Translations under genes and position numbers: made by a program
Notes under the pieces: model-generated
The model's database searches: none
Told to the model about the DNA's origin: nothing
The model's input: only the letters and a program-made list of their open reading frames with translations
Source: Eubacteriales bacterium
GTDB taxonomy: Bacteria; Bacillota; Clostridia; Acetivibrionales; JANLFN01
Length of the DNA: 64,000 nucleotides
Reading direction: 5' to 3'
Assembly (NCBI GenBank): GCA_024655885.1
Contig: JANLFN010000007.1
Location: 1-64,000, forward strand
Part shown: in pieces, positions 1 through 7,377 of the stretch
Layout of the letters: each line of letters begins with the position of its first letter
Position numbering within the stretch: the stretch's first letter is position 1

Positions 1-4
1 GTGT

Positions 5-44
5 ATAAAAACGCCGAAAACCCTTTAAAATCAAGGGTTTTCGG
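5..44 (-). terminator. Terminator after the Val/Ala tRNA unit
   Basis: A perfect 12-bp stem (14-25 with 33-44, 7-nt loop) is followed on the minus strand by a T-rich run. It lies just 3' of tRNA-Ala and so ends the minus-strand tRNA transcript. Confidence 0.85.
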
Positions 45-52
45 ACAAATTG

Positions 53-128
53 TGGTGGAGCATAGGGGATTCGAACCCCTGACCCCCACGTTGCGAACGT
101 GATGCTCTCCCAGCTGAGCCAATGCCCC
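53..128 (-). tRNA. tRNA-Ala (anticodon CGC)
   Basis: Read on the minus strand, the sequence folds as a cloverleaf. The acceptor stem is GGGGCAT/ATGCTCC, the anticodon loop is TTCGCAA giving CGC, the T arm contains GGTTCGAATCC, and the 3' CCA is encoded. It is cotranscribed with tRNA-Val upstream and followed by a strong terminator. CGC is the rarer alanine isoacceptor, reading GCG. Confidence 0.95.
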
Positions 129-239
129 ACAGGTGTAATGCCGGAAATGCACTTTCCCGGCCTCTGTCCCCGCCTCCAGAACTAAATTCTGTCACGGTTT
201 CTCACAAATAAAAGCCTCCAGGATTCCGCCCGAAGGCCT

Positions 240-314
240 TGGTGGGGAATGTTGGATTCGAACCAACGACTTCTACCGTGTGAAGATAGCACTCTCCCAC
301 TGAGTTAATCCCCC
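240..314 (-). tRNA. tRNA-Val (anticodon CAC)
   Basis: The minus-strand cloverleaf has acceptor stem GGGGGAT/ATTCCCC with one G-T pair, anticodon loop TTCACAC giving CAC, a TTCGAATCC T arm and an encoded CCA. A consensus promoter lies just upstream, and tRNA-Ala follows after about 110 bases on the same strand. Confidence 0.94.
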
Positions 315-324
315 GTATGCTTTT

Positions 325-353
325 ATAATATCCTTGTTTTATTCTGTTGTCAA
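325..353 (-). promoter_or_regulatory. SigA promoter for the tRNA-Val/Ala unit
   Basis: On the minus strand, TTGACA (348-353) and TATTAT (325-330) are separated by exactly 17 bases. Transcription would begin near the 5' end of tRNA-Val. Confidence 0.85.
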
Positions 354-566
354 GAGATTGTAAGCAGTCCTTTATAATATTTTGTCTTACTCTTTATATT
401 TACGAAGATTGAAGCTATAATAAAAATGTAATAAATAGTTTATAATGGAATCTTGTTTTTAAAGTGGCAGGTAAATTTAATAAAAACTTAATAGTTTTGA
501 TACAGGATTTATATATATATATGTTAACATAAAGTATGACAGTTTCTTTCACAGGAAGTGATTGGT

Positions 567-710
567 ATGATCCGAATCCCCTTCGGTATTGTAGAAGAAA
601 AAAATATAGTTAACGGAATTATTTATCTGGAAGGATGGCAATATAAGATCCTGGCCTTTGATAAGAAGACCAAGGATTATATTGTCAGCCTCATGGGCAA
701 ATGTGCGTAA
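567..710 (+). CDS. Small hypothetical protein, 47 aa
   Basis: This short frame starts MIRIPFGIVEE and ends LMGKCA. It has an AGGAAGTG ribosome site 6-8 bases before the ATG, and an upstream TTGATA (497-502) with a weak -10 beyond an AT-repeat. The composition is mixed charged and hydrophobic (GIIYLEGWQYKILAF) with no transmembrane segment. I do not recognise a family. The nearest neighbours are tRNA genes, so context gives no function. A GTG nine bases upstream is an alternative start. The main support is the ribosome site and protein-like codon use; the 47-residue length keeps confidence moderate. Confidence 0.5.
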   Translation: MIRIPFGIVEEKNIVNGIIYLEGWQYKILAFDKKTKDYIVSLMGKCA

Positions 711-1188
711 TTAAAAGCTATAAAACCGTAAGACAAAAATAGCCCTCCGGCGGTTCTTTTTTACAGAAATTTTCTTTCACAATCAACCGCAGCTCTGTTA
801 CGGCCATCGGAAAAAGCACGGCATAGAATGACAGCCAATGTTGATAAATAGTTTAAAAAATTACAAAAAAAATGATATACCGGGAAAGTTATATTAACTA
901 TAATATATTTATGTTTTGTTTTTAGTCATATGAATTTACATTTTCCTGGGAAAGCCTTGAACAAGGCTTATTATTTTTTCCTACGCAGCGGATCATTAGC
1001 GGTTGCATTATGGCCATTGTAAATTTTCAAAAATCGCCAGTTTTCTGGACTTTGGAAGCGTCATCCAGCCTAAAGCCTTGCTTCGAGTATTCGTATATCT
1101 CGGCTACAATGTTGAACAGTGAACAGCATCAATTCAAGGAAGTGCTGCACTCATTTACTGAGAGTAAAAACTTTTTTTTAAAAAGCAT
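711..1188. other. Intergenic, nothing supported
   Basis: This AT-rich spacer lies between the small ORF and the tRNA-Lys promoter. A 60-codon frame at 1010-1192 has no ribosome site and no protein-like composition. A weak CCGGCGG hairpin near 740-760 followed by T could end transcription of the small ORF but is too short to call. Confidence 0.5.
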
Positions 1189-1217
1189 TTGACTTTTAAG
1201 AAAGACCTTGCTATAAT
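1189..1217 (+). promoter_or_regulatory. SigA promoter for tRNA-Lys
   Basis: TTGACT (1189-1194), a 17-base spacer and TATAAT (1212-1217) form a near-perfect vegetative promoter. The predicted start is near 1224, leaving a leader of about 74 nt before the tRNA. Confidence 0.9.
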
Positions 1218-1248
1218 AATCAATGTCGTTCGGCGGTGATTCGATGCT

Positions 1249-1292
1249 CCCTTGAGTGGAAAACCGGATGCTCAAGGGGTGAAAGCCGGTTT
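1249..1292 (+). promoter_or_regulatory. Predicted H-type pseudoknot in the tRNA-Lys leader
   Basis: Stem 1 pairs CCCTTGAG (1249-1256) with CTCAAGGG (1271-1278). Stem 2 pairs AAACCGG inside the loop (1261-1267) with CCGGTTT (1286-1292) beyond the hairpin. Loops of 4, 3 and 7 nt fit a classical H-type pseudoknot. It ends five bases before tRNA-Lys. I do not match it to a known riboswitch class. A processing element for RNase P/RNase Z maturation or an unknown small RNA are possibilities; both are inference. Confidence 0.5.
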
Positions 1293-1297
1293 GACAT

Positions 1298-1373
1298 GCG
1301 CCATTAGCTCAGTTGGTAGAGCACCTGACTCTTAATCAGGGTGTCCCGGGTTCGAGTCCCTGATGGCGCACCA
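1298..1373 (+). tRNA. tRNA-Lys (anticodon CTT)
   Basis: Acceptor stem GCGCCAT/ATGGCGC, D arm AGCTCAGTTGGTAGAGC, anticodon loop CTCTTAA giving CTT, T arm GGGTTCGAGTCCC and an encoded CCA all fit. Its own promoter lies upstream and a terminator follows seven bases after CCA, so it is a monocistronic tRNA gene. Confidence 0.97.
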
Positions 1374-1380
1374 GATTTTA

Positions 1381-1408
1381 AAACCCTTGGATTCCAAGGG
1401 TTTTTTGT
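1381..1408 (+). terminator. Terminator of tRNA-Lys
   Basis: AAACCCTTGG pairs with CCAAGGGTTT around a 3-nt loop and is followed by a run of T (1401-1406), a typical intrinsic terminator. Confidence 0.92.
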
Positions 1409-1505
1409 TTTGTACGGAAAAGCCATATATGCAGAATGAAACATAATAGGCGGTTTCCTCGTGACACGAAGCTTATTCACTCAGGAGAATTTAGAAAAAC
1501 AGCAA

Positions 1506-2288
1506 CTATCTTAAAAAGCAAGCAACAATAACCAATACCCCCAAAATACATCTATAAATGGTAAATATTCCAAACCCTTTGCTTTTCAAATAATCCAGCA
1601 GAAATTTTATACTTAATGCACCTACCACAGCTGCCGTTATCATGGCGGCGAAAAAATGCGCCTTATCTATAGAGGTATTGACCAAATCCTTTGCATGATA
1701 CAATGCATCTCCCAGGATTATCGGAGCTGACATTAAAAATGTAAACCTGGCAATGGATTCCCTGGTCATCCCTAAGAGACGTCCGGCTGACATTGTTATT
1801 CCGGAACGTGATATCCCTGGTATTACTGCAAAAACCTGTGCAATACCTATGATTATGCTACGTTTAATTCCTGTTTCAGTGATATTCACCGTTTTGTTTC
1901 CGTATTTATCCGCCAAATACAGGATAATACCCATGACTATCAGCATAACGCCTATCAAGGCAGCGTTCCTGAAATTCTCCATATGCTTGTCAAGTAAAAC
2001 ACCGAACAAGCCGCCAGGTATCGTCGCCAGTACCAAACTCCAAAACAGCTTTCCATCTTGTGTTTTGGGTTTTGTTAATCCTGCACCGATAATTCTGATC
2101 CAATCTCTTATAAAAAACAATATCACAGCTATGGCAGTACCTAAATGCAAAGCAACATCAAATACAACTCCCGGGTCCTTCCATCCGAACAACCATGGCA
2201 GCAATACTAGGTGTGCGGTGCTGGATATCGGCAGAAACTCTCCTATTCCCTGCACGATTCCATATATTATTGCTTGTAATATACTCAT
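1506..2288 (-). CDS. uppP: Undecaprenyl-diphosphatase UppP (BacA family), 260 aa
   Basis: UppP dephosphorylates undecaprenyl pyrophosphate at the membrane to recycle the lipid carrier for peptidoglycan and wall polymers; extra copies give bacitracin resistance. Visible family motifs are GEFLPISSTAHL (about residues 16-27) with its catalytic glutamate region, and PGISRSGITMSAGRL (about 157-171), within several transmembrane helices. The ATG is preceded by CCAAGGAGAG. At 260 residues it is near the usual 265-275. It is transcribed alone; its upstream region carries two clusters of 11-bp phased heptamers shared with the neighbouring two-component system and ABC operon, so induction by that system is likely. 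Confidence 0.95.
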   Translation of the reverse strand: MSILQAIIYGIVQGIGEFLPISSTAHLVLLPWLFGWKDPGVVFDVALHLGTAIAVILFFIRDWIRIIGAGLTKPKTQDGKLFWSLVLATIPGGLFGVLLDKHMENFRNAALIGVMLIVMGIILYLADKYGNKTVNITETGIKRSIIIGIAQVFAVIPGISRSGITMSAGRLLGMTRESIARFTFLMSAPIILGDALYHAKDLVNTSIDKAHFFAAMITAAVVGALSIKFLLDYLKSKGFGIFTIYRCILGVLVIVACFLR

Positions 2289-2330
2289 ATATTTCTCTCC
2301 TTGGAAAACTATTTATGTACAAGCAAAAAT

Positions 2331-2444
2331 ATTATAAAAATAGACTTAGAAAAGCATTAAAAACAGATTAGAATTTAATTAAAAGAAATATTTAAGTACC
2401 TCTTATTAAAAGCTGCTTACAGCAGGATTAGCATCAGATTAAAA
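2331..2444 (-). promoter_or_regulatory. uppP promoter with two 4-box arrays of 11-bp phased repeats
   Basis: On the plus strand, heptamers of the form ATTARAA start at 2345, 2356, 2367 and 2378, and again at 2405, 2416, 2427 and 2438. Each array has exact 11-bp spacing, and the two arrays are offset by half a turn. A TATAAT -10 (2331-2336 on the minus strand) lies 8 bases from the proximal box and there is no good -35. This is the layout expected for an OmpR-family activator that binds head-to-tail. The same boxes occur at 7324-7374, 9565-9604 and 9618-9646. Confidence 0.75.
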
Positions 2445-2471
2445 CCTGCCGGCTTTTATAATCCGGCAGGT
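2440..2471 (-). terminator. Terminator of the ABC transporter operon
   Basis: ACCTGCCGG (2444-2452) pairs perfectly with CCGGCAGGT (2463-2471) around a 10-nt loop; on the minus strand a TTTTAAT run follows. It lies 38 bases past the permease stop codon and abuts the distal uppP box array. Confidence 0.8.
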
Positions 2472-2508
2472 AAACAATATTTCTCTAATATAAACTGCAA
2501 ACCTTGGT

Positions 2509-5163
2509 TTATAGGTTTCGCAATTCCTCTACGACCGGGCGCTTTGAAATCGACTTTACCATATACGAGGCAATGACCGCAGATAGGACCGCTGCTACAG
2601 CCAACAGGGCAAGATAACCCCATGGCACCGCTAAAAATTCGGGAGGCGGGTCGAATACTCCTGTAAGAACCTTTACAAGCATTTGCGCAATTCCCGTTCC
2701 TAGAAGTATGCCTGAAATGCTCCCTCCAAAGAACATGATCAGCACTTCGCTCCATATAAACGCATCGATTTGTTTTCCGTTTGCGCCGACGGTTTTCAAT
2801 ATGGCAAAGTTACGTTTCCGTTCGGCAAGGCCAAGAGCCAGCACCAATCCGACAGATCCCGCAAGAAGCAGCACCGCAAAAGCCAGTTCGATTGAAGTCA
2901 AACCATGCAGGTCCACTGATGTCAGACTGGAGTTTATAAGCTTCTGTGCCGAACCTATATCGGATACTCGTACATCTGCGGTCCCAAGGGCTTTTGCCAC
3001 CTCTGCCGCAAGTTCCGCAGGATTTCCGGATGTACGCACAAGCATGATTTCGGAGGCGCTGTTTCCGGTCTTTTCCGCAATATAGCCGGCATTTGCCACA
3101 AGAAAAGAGTCTTTCGGGGCTGTCGGAAATTCCCGTACAATACCTACAAATCGGAATGGGACTATATGATACTGATGGTCTCGGGCATCCTGAAGCCTCA
3201 AATTGATGGTATCCCCCATCTGAAGCTGGAAGTCCCTGACCGTCTCTTCAGAAACCAGCACTCCATCTCGGTAGTTTTCAAGAGTTTTAAGAGTTTGTGC
3301 GGCGTTGTGGTTTCCGAAATATGCATCCGATATGGTTGTAGCGTCGCCGATATGCCCGGGGTCAATCCCGTATATGTCCTGCAGGTCGTTGCCGACATAG
3401 GCAAACCTGTGCTGCATCAGCTGTATCCCTGATGTGCCGGGAAGAGACTTCACCTTTCCAATGCGGCTGTCTCCATTTTCAAAGGGCACGATTCCCGTAA
3501 CGGTCACATCCGATCCATTGGTCAGTTCGGCGTCTACTCCGGCCTGCATATTGTAGGTGGTATTGAAAATGGAGGTCGATACTGCAAAGGATACTGCAAG
3601 AGCCACAAGCACAATGCCACCAGTCACAAATCTTTTCTCGCGTGAAAGCGACGCCGAGACAATGACGGAAAGTCTTTTTGCTATCGGCCTTATTATCCCG
3701 GATACTGCATTTTTCCCTTTTCTGAGCACGGCGTCGAATATCCGGAGTGCAAACAGCACTCCGCCCGCCCATAAGCAAAAGGGTGCTATAAAGGCTTCAT
3801 AGTTTACCGATATCGCAGCGACCCCCTCAGGCGCCAGAACTACCTGATAGCCCGTGCTGGCTGTTCGCCAGAACTCAAAGGCTGAAACGGCAAGCAATAT
3901 CAGGTCGAGGTAAATTTGCTGCCAGACTGGCTTTGAATATATCCGCGTATTTTTGAAGGTTAAGGCAGGCCTGCCTCTCAAATCCCTCCAGACAGGATAC
4001 AAAACTGCGGCGGTCGCCAGTACTAATCCTACAAGAGCCGAAAATACCGTCCAGGCAGGCGTCAGGCTTGCTGTTGACATTCCGTTCGGAATCGTCAGGT
4101 TATTTACGGCAATAGAGATTCCAATACCCAGTATACTGCCGCCCAAACCTGCGATAATTCCTTCTACTGATTGAATCCTAATTATCTGTGCCGAAGACGC
4201 TCCATACATTCTAAGAAGCGCCTGCCCCTTTTTCCTGTGTTCCCTTCCGGAGCCTGTGATGAATATTACCAGCAGTGCAGCCAATATGGCGCCGGGAAGT
4301 CCCAGGAAGAGGAACAGGACCTTTGCATAGAGCGCATCCTCTCTCACAGTCGAAAGCTTTGCCGCTATGTTGTCGCCTACTATGCCGCTGCCGGAAATTT
4401 TTGCTTCAAGGTTGTTGGCAAGCCGCTGCACATATATATAAGCTGCATTGGGGTCGGCAGGCAGGCTTCTGTCAATTCTTACATGCAGCTGCATCCTTAC
4501 GGAATCCGGGCGGACCGTTGCCTGGCCGTCAAAAAGCTCGTGCCACTGTTGCTCGGGCATCAGGAGTATATTGTCGGGAGGCGCCTGGGGGGCGGCATTG
4601 GACGGAAGTCCTATACCCTGGAAAAGGGAGTCTGCATTTGGAAGGTCTACGACGCCATCGACCTTCACTGTAACGGGGGACAGCCCCGTACGCATTATAC
4701 TTACGGTATCACCTGGCACAACATGCAGGTTGGCTGCGGTCTGCTGTGCGACGAGCACGCCGTCCGACGCTCCTACAAGTCCGCGTATCTGGCCGGGAAA
4801 CTTCTTCTCGAATGCAGTACTGATTCCCAGAACCTTGCCTGCTCCTGTTGTCTGTATGGTGCCGCCCGTTTCCGCCTGAAAGCCCTGCACATCCGCATAA
4901 CCTACCTTTTCCAGCGCCGTATATGCCGTAGTCTTTGCTATGGCATCCTGCACCTTCTGCACGTCCGTGCCCGGCACCAGCTGTACCTGCCAGTCCGTGG
5001 GATTGTCCCTTACCGTACGTGCTGTCATAGTCGCACCGCTGTAAGCTACAAATGAGCCGATGGATGAAAGCAGCGATACGGTCAGGGCAACGCCGGCAAT
5101 AACTCCCGCCATACGTCCGGACCGTTGTTTGAAAATCCCTTTTATCCATTTACCAATGTTCAT
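2509..5163 (-). CDS. ABC transporter permease, FtsX/MacB type, 884 aa
   Basis: This is the membrane subunit of a type VII (MacB/LolCDE-like) ABC system, which couples ATP hydrolysis to lipid, lipoprotein or peptide handling rather than classical transport. One transmembrane helix near residues 18-40 precedes a large extracytoplasmic domain (about 45-280). A FtsX helix bundle (about 280-410) follows, then a second helix, a second periplasmic-type domain (about 540-740) and a C-terminal FtsX bundle with the LALGLAERKRNFAILKTVGA signature. It is thus an internally duplicated, full-size permease. The ATG at 5163 is chosen because GGAGGTGG precedes it and it overlaps the upstream stop as ATGA; a 13-codon upstream extension would lie inside that gene. 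Confidence 0.9.
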   Translation of the reverse strand: MNIGKWIKGIFKQRSGRMAGVIAGVALTVSLLSSIGSFVAYSGATMTARTVRDNPTDWQVQLVPGTDVQKVQDAIAKTTAYTALEKVGYADVQGFQAETGGTIQTTGAGKVLGISTAFEKKFPGQIRGLVGASDGVLVAQQTAANLHVVPGDTVSIMRTGLSPVTVKVDGVVDLPNADSLFQGIGLPSNAAPQAPPDNILLMPEQQWHELFDGQATVRPDSVRMQLHVRIDRSLPADPNAAYIYVQRLANNLEAKISGSGIVGDNIAAKLSTVREDALYAKVLFLFLGLPGAILAALLVIFITGSGREHRKKGQALLRMYGASSAQIIRIQSVEGIIAGLGGSILGIGISIAVNNLTIPNGMSTASLTPAWTVFSALVGLVLATAAVLYPVWRDLRGRPALTFKNTRIYSKPVWQQIYLDLILLAVSAFEFWRTASTGYQVVLAPEGVAAISVNYEAFIAPFCLWAGGVLFALRIFDAVLRKGKNAVSGIIRPIAKRLSVIVSASLSREKRFVTGGIVLVALAVSFAVSTSIFNTTYNMQAGVDAELTNGSDVTVTGIVPFENGDSRIGKVKSLPGTSGIQLMQHRFAYVGNDLQDIYGIDPGHIGDATTISDAYFGNHNAAQTLKTLENYRDGVLVSEETVRDFQLQMGDTINLRLQDARDHQYHIVPFRFVGIVREFPTAPKDSFLVANAGYIAEKTGNSASEIMLVRTSGNPAELAAEVAKALGTADVRVSDIGSAQKLINSSLTSVDLHGLTSIELAFAVLLLAGSVGLVLALGLAERKRNFAILKTVGANGKQIDAFIWSEVLIMFFGGSISGILLGTGIAQMLVKVLTGVFDPPPEFLAVPWGYLALLAVAAVLSAVIASYMVKSISKRPVVEELRNL

Positions 5164-5849
5164 ACTGCTTCCACCTCCAAAATACCGTATTGCATCTTCC
5201 ATTTTTTATCCATGCGTCTTGCCACATCCCTGTCGTGTGTAGCAATCACGAGGGCAGTATCGGTATCCCGGATATGTTCGAAAAGCACCCCGAGCAAATG
5301 GTCGGCAGTTGTATGGTCAAGCTGTCCTGTAGGCTCATCGGCAAGTATTACCTTCGGCCTTGTGGATAGAGCCCGCGCCACCGCAGCTCTTTGAAGCTGT
5401 CCCCCGGACAGCTCGTCCGGCTGCTTGTTGGCAATATCCATAAGCCCCATGATTCGCAGCAAATCCTCAGCCGTATTCTTCGCCTCTTCATAATCATGGT
5501 CCAGAAGCAGCAGCGGCAGCGCGATATTCTCCAGTACATTCAATGATGACACAAGGCTCCTTGTCTGGGAAACAAACCCCAGCCGGCCCGGTCTGAGCGA
5601 TTCCGGTCCCCCGAGAAGAGGCCATGAAACAGAACCCGTCGTCGGCTTATCCAGTCCCCCCATAATATGAAGCAGGGACGACTTGCCGCTGCCCGAGGGT
5701 CCCACAACGGCTATCCGGTCGTGGGGCAGCACTCTGCACGAAGCCGATTTCAAGGCTTCAACCCTGATACCTCCCTGATTGTACGTGCGGACTGCATTTT
5801 CAACTTTTATAAAACAATCTGGTTTATCCATATAATATTCAGCACTCAT
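5160..5849 (-). CDS. ABC transporter ATP-binding protein (MacB/LolD type)
   Basis: A cytoplasmic ATPase of about 229 residues with Walker A GPSGSGKSS, Q-loop, signature LSGGQLQRAAVARAL, Walker B VILADEPTGQLD and switch histidine (IATHDRD). The family drives FtsX-type permeases. The ATG at 5849 has GGGAGGG six bases upstream; a TTG one codon earlier is also possible. It overlaps the previous ATPase gene by 11 bases and the permease by 4, indicating tight translational coupling. It is the second ATPase in the operon, so the transporter may be a heterodimer of two different ATPases around one duplicated permease. Confidence 0.93.
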   Translation of the reverse strand: MSAEYYMDKPDCFIKVENAVRTYNQGGIRVEALKSASCRVLPHDRIAVVGPSGSGKSSLLHIMGGLDKPTTGSVSWPLLGGPESLRPGRLGFVSQTRSLVSSLNVLENIALPLLLLDHDYEEAKNTAEDLLRIMGLMDIANKQPDELSGGQLQRAAVARALSTRPKVILADEPTGQLDHTTADHLLGVLFEHIRDTDTALVIATHDRDVARRMDKKWKMQYGILEVEAV

Positions 5850-6504
5850 CAACTACCCTCCCGTCACGAAGATATACCACACGGTCGGCATGGGATGCCA
5901 GGCTGCCACTGTGAGTGGCTATCACAGCCGCGCCTCCATCCCTGCAATACTGTTCGAACAGGCGGATGATCTGTCTTTCCGTTTCTGCATCCACTTCGCC
6001 TGTCGGCTCGTCTGCAAGCAGTATTTTCGGATTTGTGGACAGCGCTACCGCTATGGCGGCACGCGCGGCCTCTCCTCCCGAAATTCCGGCAGGATAGGCG
6101 TGAGCCTTGTGGGAGAGCCCTACAGCTTCAATAAGCTGCATTGCCCGTTTTCTGTCTACTTTTCTTGCCAGTTGCATCTTTAATAAAATATTGTCATATA
6201 TTGAAAGTCCGTTGAACAAAGTCCCCGACTGGAGCATAATACCTATATCCGTCGCACGGACCGACGCTCTGTACGCCTCAGGTTTTCTGCTGAGCCTTTT
6301 CCCCAAAATCGCAACATATCCGCCGTCCGGCTCGTCAATTCCCGAAAGGCATGAAAGCAGTGTCGACTTGCCGCTGCCCGACGGTCCCATCACTGCAACA
6401 ATCTCACCCGCTTTCACGCCCATACTTACACCCCTCAAGGCAAGCGTTTCTTCATCTTCCGTATGATAAAACCGGTAAAGGTCAATTGCCTCCAATAACG
6501 TCAT
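5839..6504 (-). CDS. ABC transporter ATP-binding protein (first of pair)
   Basis: An ATPase of 221 residues with Walker A GPSGSGKST, Walker B ILLADEPTGEVD, a divergent signature ISGGEAARAAIAVAL (no Q after the glycines) and switch ATHSGS. The ATG at 6504 is preceded by GGAGGTAATT. That ribosome site contains the stop codon of the lipoprotein gene, so the genes are translationally coupled. Sequence differences from the downstream ATPase suggest an asymmetric pair. It lies within the lipoprotein-ATPase-ATPase-permease operon under the phased-box promoter. Confidence 0.92.
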   Translation of the reverse strand: MTLLEAIDLYRFYHTEDEETLALRGVSMGVKAGEIVAVMGPSGSGKSTLLSCLSGIDEPDGGYVAILGKRLSRKPEAYRASVRATDIGIMLQSGTLFNGLSIYDNILLKMQLARKVDRKRAMQLIEAVGLSHKAHAYPAGISGGEAARAAIAVALSTNPKILLADEPTGEVDAETERQIIRLFEQYCRDGGAAVIATHSGSLASHADRVVYLRDGRVVDEC

Positions 6505-6506
6505 AA

Positions 6507-7238
6507 TTACCTCCACTTAAAATTCTGAGATATATAATTCCATTGGTCGACATTGTCGGCTCCAAGTGGTGCCCAAACCTTTACCACTGCCATTTTCCCG
6601 CCTTTATAGAAGTAGAAATTCTGATTTTCCAAACGTATCTGCTTGTTGGTTACAGGATCCGGGTCTGAGTTTGAATCATAGGAAATAATAAACGCCTGTT
6701 GTCCTGAAAGTTTTGCCGCTTTAATACTTTTTATCTTAACCGCTCTTCCCGTATTCACCAAATCTGCAGCCTGGTTTTTACTTATACTGTCAAGCGTAAC
6801 CGGACCTGTCACATCAATGATATTTACCTGTAGGCCGTCAAATTTGTCTACAAATTTGACATCGCCCCCGTTTTCCGTACGCGCCCATCCTTCCGGTGTC
6901 TGGAGCTCGTAACCGCCTGTGGGAGAAGAATATTTGACAAACACCTGGGTGTCGGGAATGTCCCCGGGGGGGTTCTTTTCAGGTGCAACGGCTTTTTCGC
7001 CTGAAGTATTGACCGTAGTGCCACCTGTAGTATTTGCTGCGGCAACGCCGGCAGCATCCGTTATTGCAGCGGTAGAACCCGGGGCGCTCGCAGTTGCCTG
7101 ATTTGTCGAACTCTGAACCTGCCCTTGTGTCGTTGAGGGCGTATTTTGCCGGACCTGACTGCTTCCCTGACCGCATCCGCTTAGAACTGCCGTGATAATA
7201 ATAAAAATGGCCAGACTGAGACCTGCTTTTTGCAACAT
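6507..7238 (-). CDS. Lipoprotein with PsbP/DcrB-like C-terminal domain, 243 aa
   Basis: The signal peptide is hydrophobic and ends in the lipobox LSGC, so the mature protein should be lipid-anchored outside the membrane. A Ser/Thr/Ala/Gln-rich linker (about residues 25-90) leads to a globular domain (about 100-243). Its run of features (TPEGWA near the start, DSISKNQAADLV, then an FYFYKGGKMAVVKVW strand) resembles the PsbP/DcrB fold. That assignment is tentative. The ATG at 7238 has AGGAGG eight bases upstream; a 15-codon extension lacks a ribosome site. As first gene of the ABC operon it probably works as the extracytoplasmic partner or sensor of the transporter. Confidence 0.8.
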   Translation of the reverse strand: MLQKAGLSLAIFIIITAVLSGCGQGSSQVRQNTPSTTQGQVQSSTNQATASAPGSTAAITDAAGVAAANTTGGTTVNTSGEKAVAPEKNPPGDIPDTQVFVKYSSPTGGYELQTPEGWARTENGGDVKFVDKFDGLQVNIIDVTGPVTLDSISKNQAADLVNTGRAVKIKSIKAAKLSGQQAFIISYDSNSDPDPVTNKQIRLENQNFYFYKGGKMAVVKVWAPLGADNVDQWNYISQNFKWR

Positions 7239-7312
7239 AAAAGCAACCTCCTCGCAAGGAAAATAAATTTCAGGATTCATCAACCTGATATTGCAAATTA
7301 TGATATCACTGA

Positions 7313-7374
7313 ATTATAAACCGGTTAGAAAAGTATTAGAATTGGATTAGAATTAAATTAGAATTGAATCAAAA
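7313..7374 (-). promoter_or_regulatory. ABC operon promoter with five 11-bp phased boxes
   Basis: On the plus strand, boxes GTTAGAA, ATTAGAA, ATTAGAA, ATTAGAA and ATCAAAA start at 7324, 7335, 7346, 7357 and 7368, exactly 11 bp apart. A TATAAT -10 (7313-7318 on the minus strand) lies 5 bases from the first box with no separate -35. The array sits between the kinase stop codon and the lipoprotein start, so the ABC operon has its own response-regulator-type promoter. Confidence 0.8.
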
Positions 7375-7377
7375 ATA

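Noticed and set aside
1010-1192. 60-codon plus-strand frame
   Set aside because: No ribosome site, poor codon pattern, and its end overlaps the tRNA-Lys promoter.
1224-1297. Known riboswitch (fluoride, preQ1 or SAM-II) before tRNA-Lys
   Set aside because: Conserved core nucleotides of those classes are absent; only the pseudoknot topology is similar.
1753-2337. 194-codon plus-strand frame
   Set aside because: Antisense shadow of uppP, which has clear family motifs and a ribosome site.
4171-5055. 294-codon plus-strand frame
   Set aside because: Antisense to the ABC permease; Cys/Tyr/His-rich composition is typical of a shadow frame.
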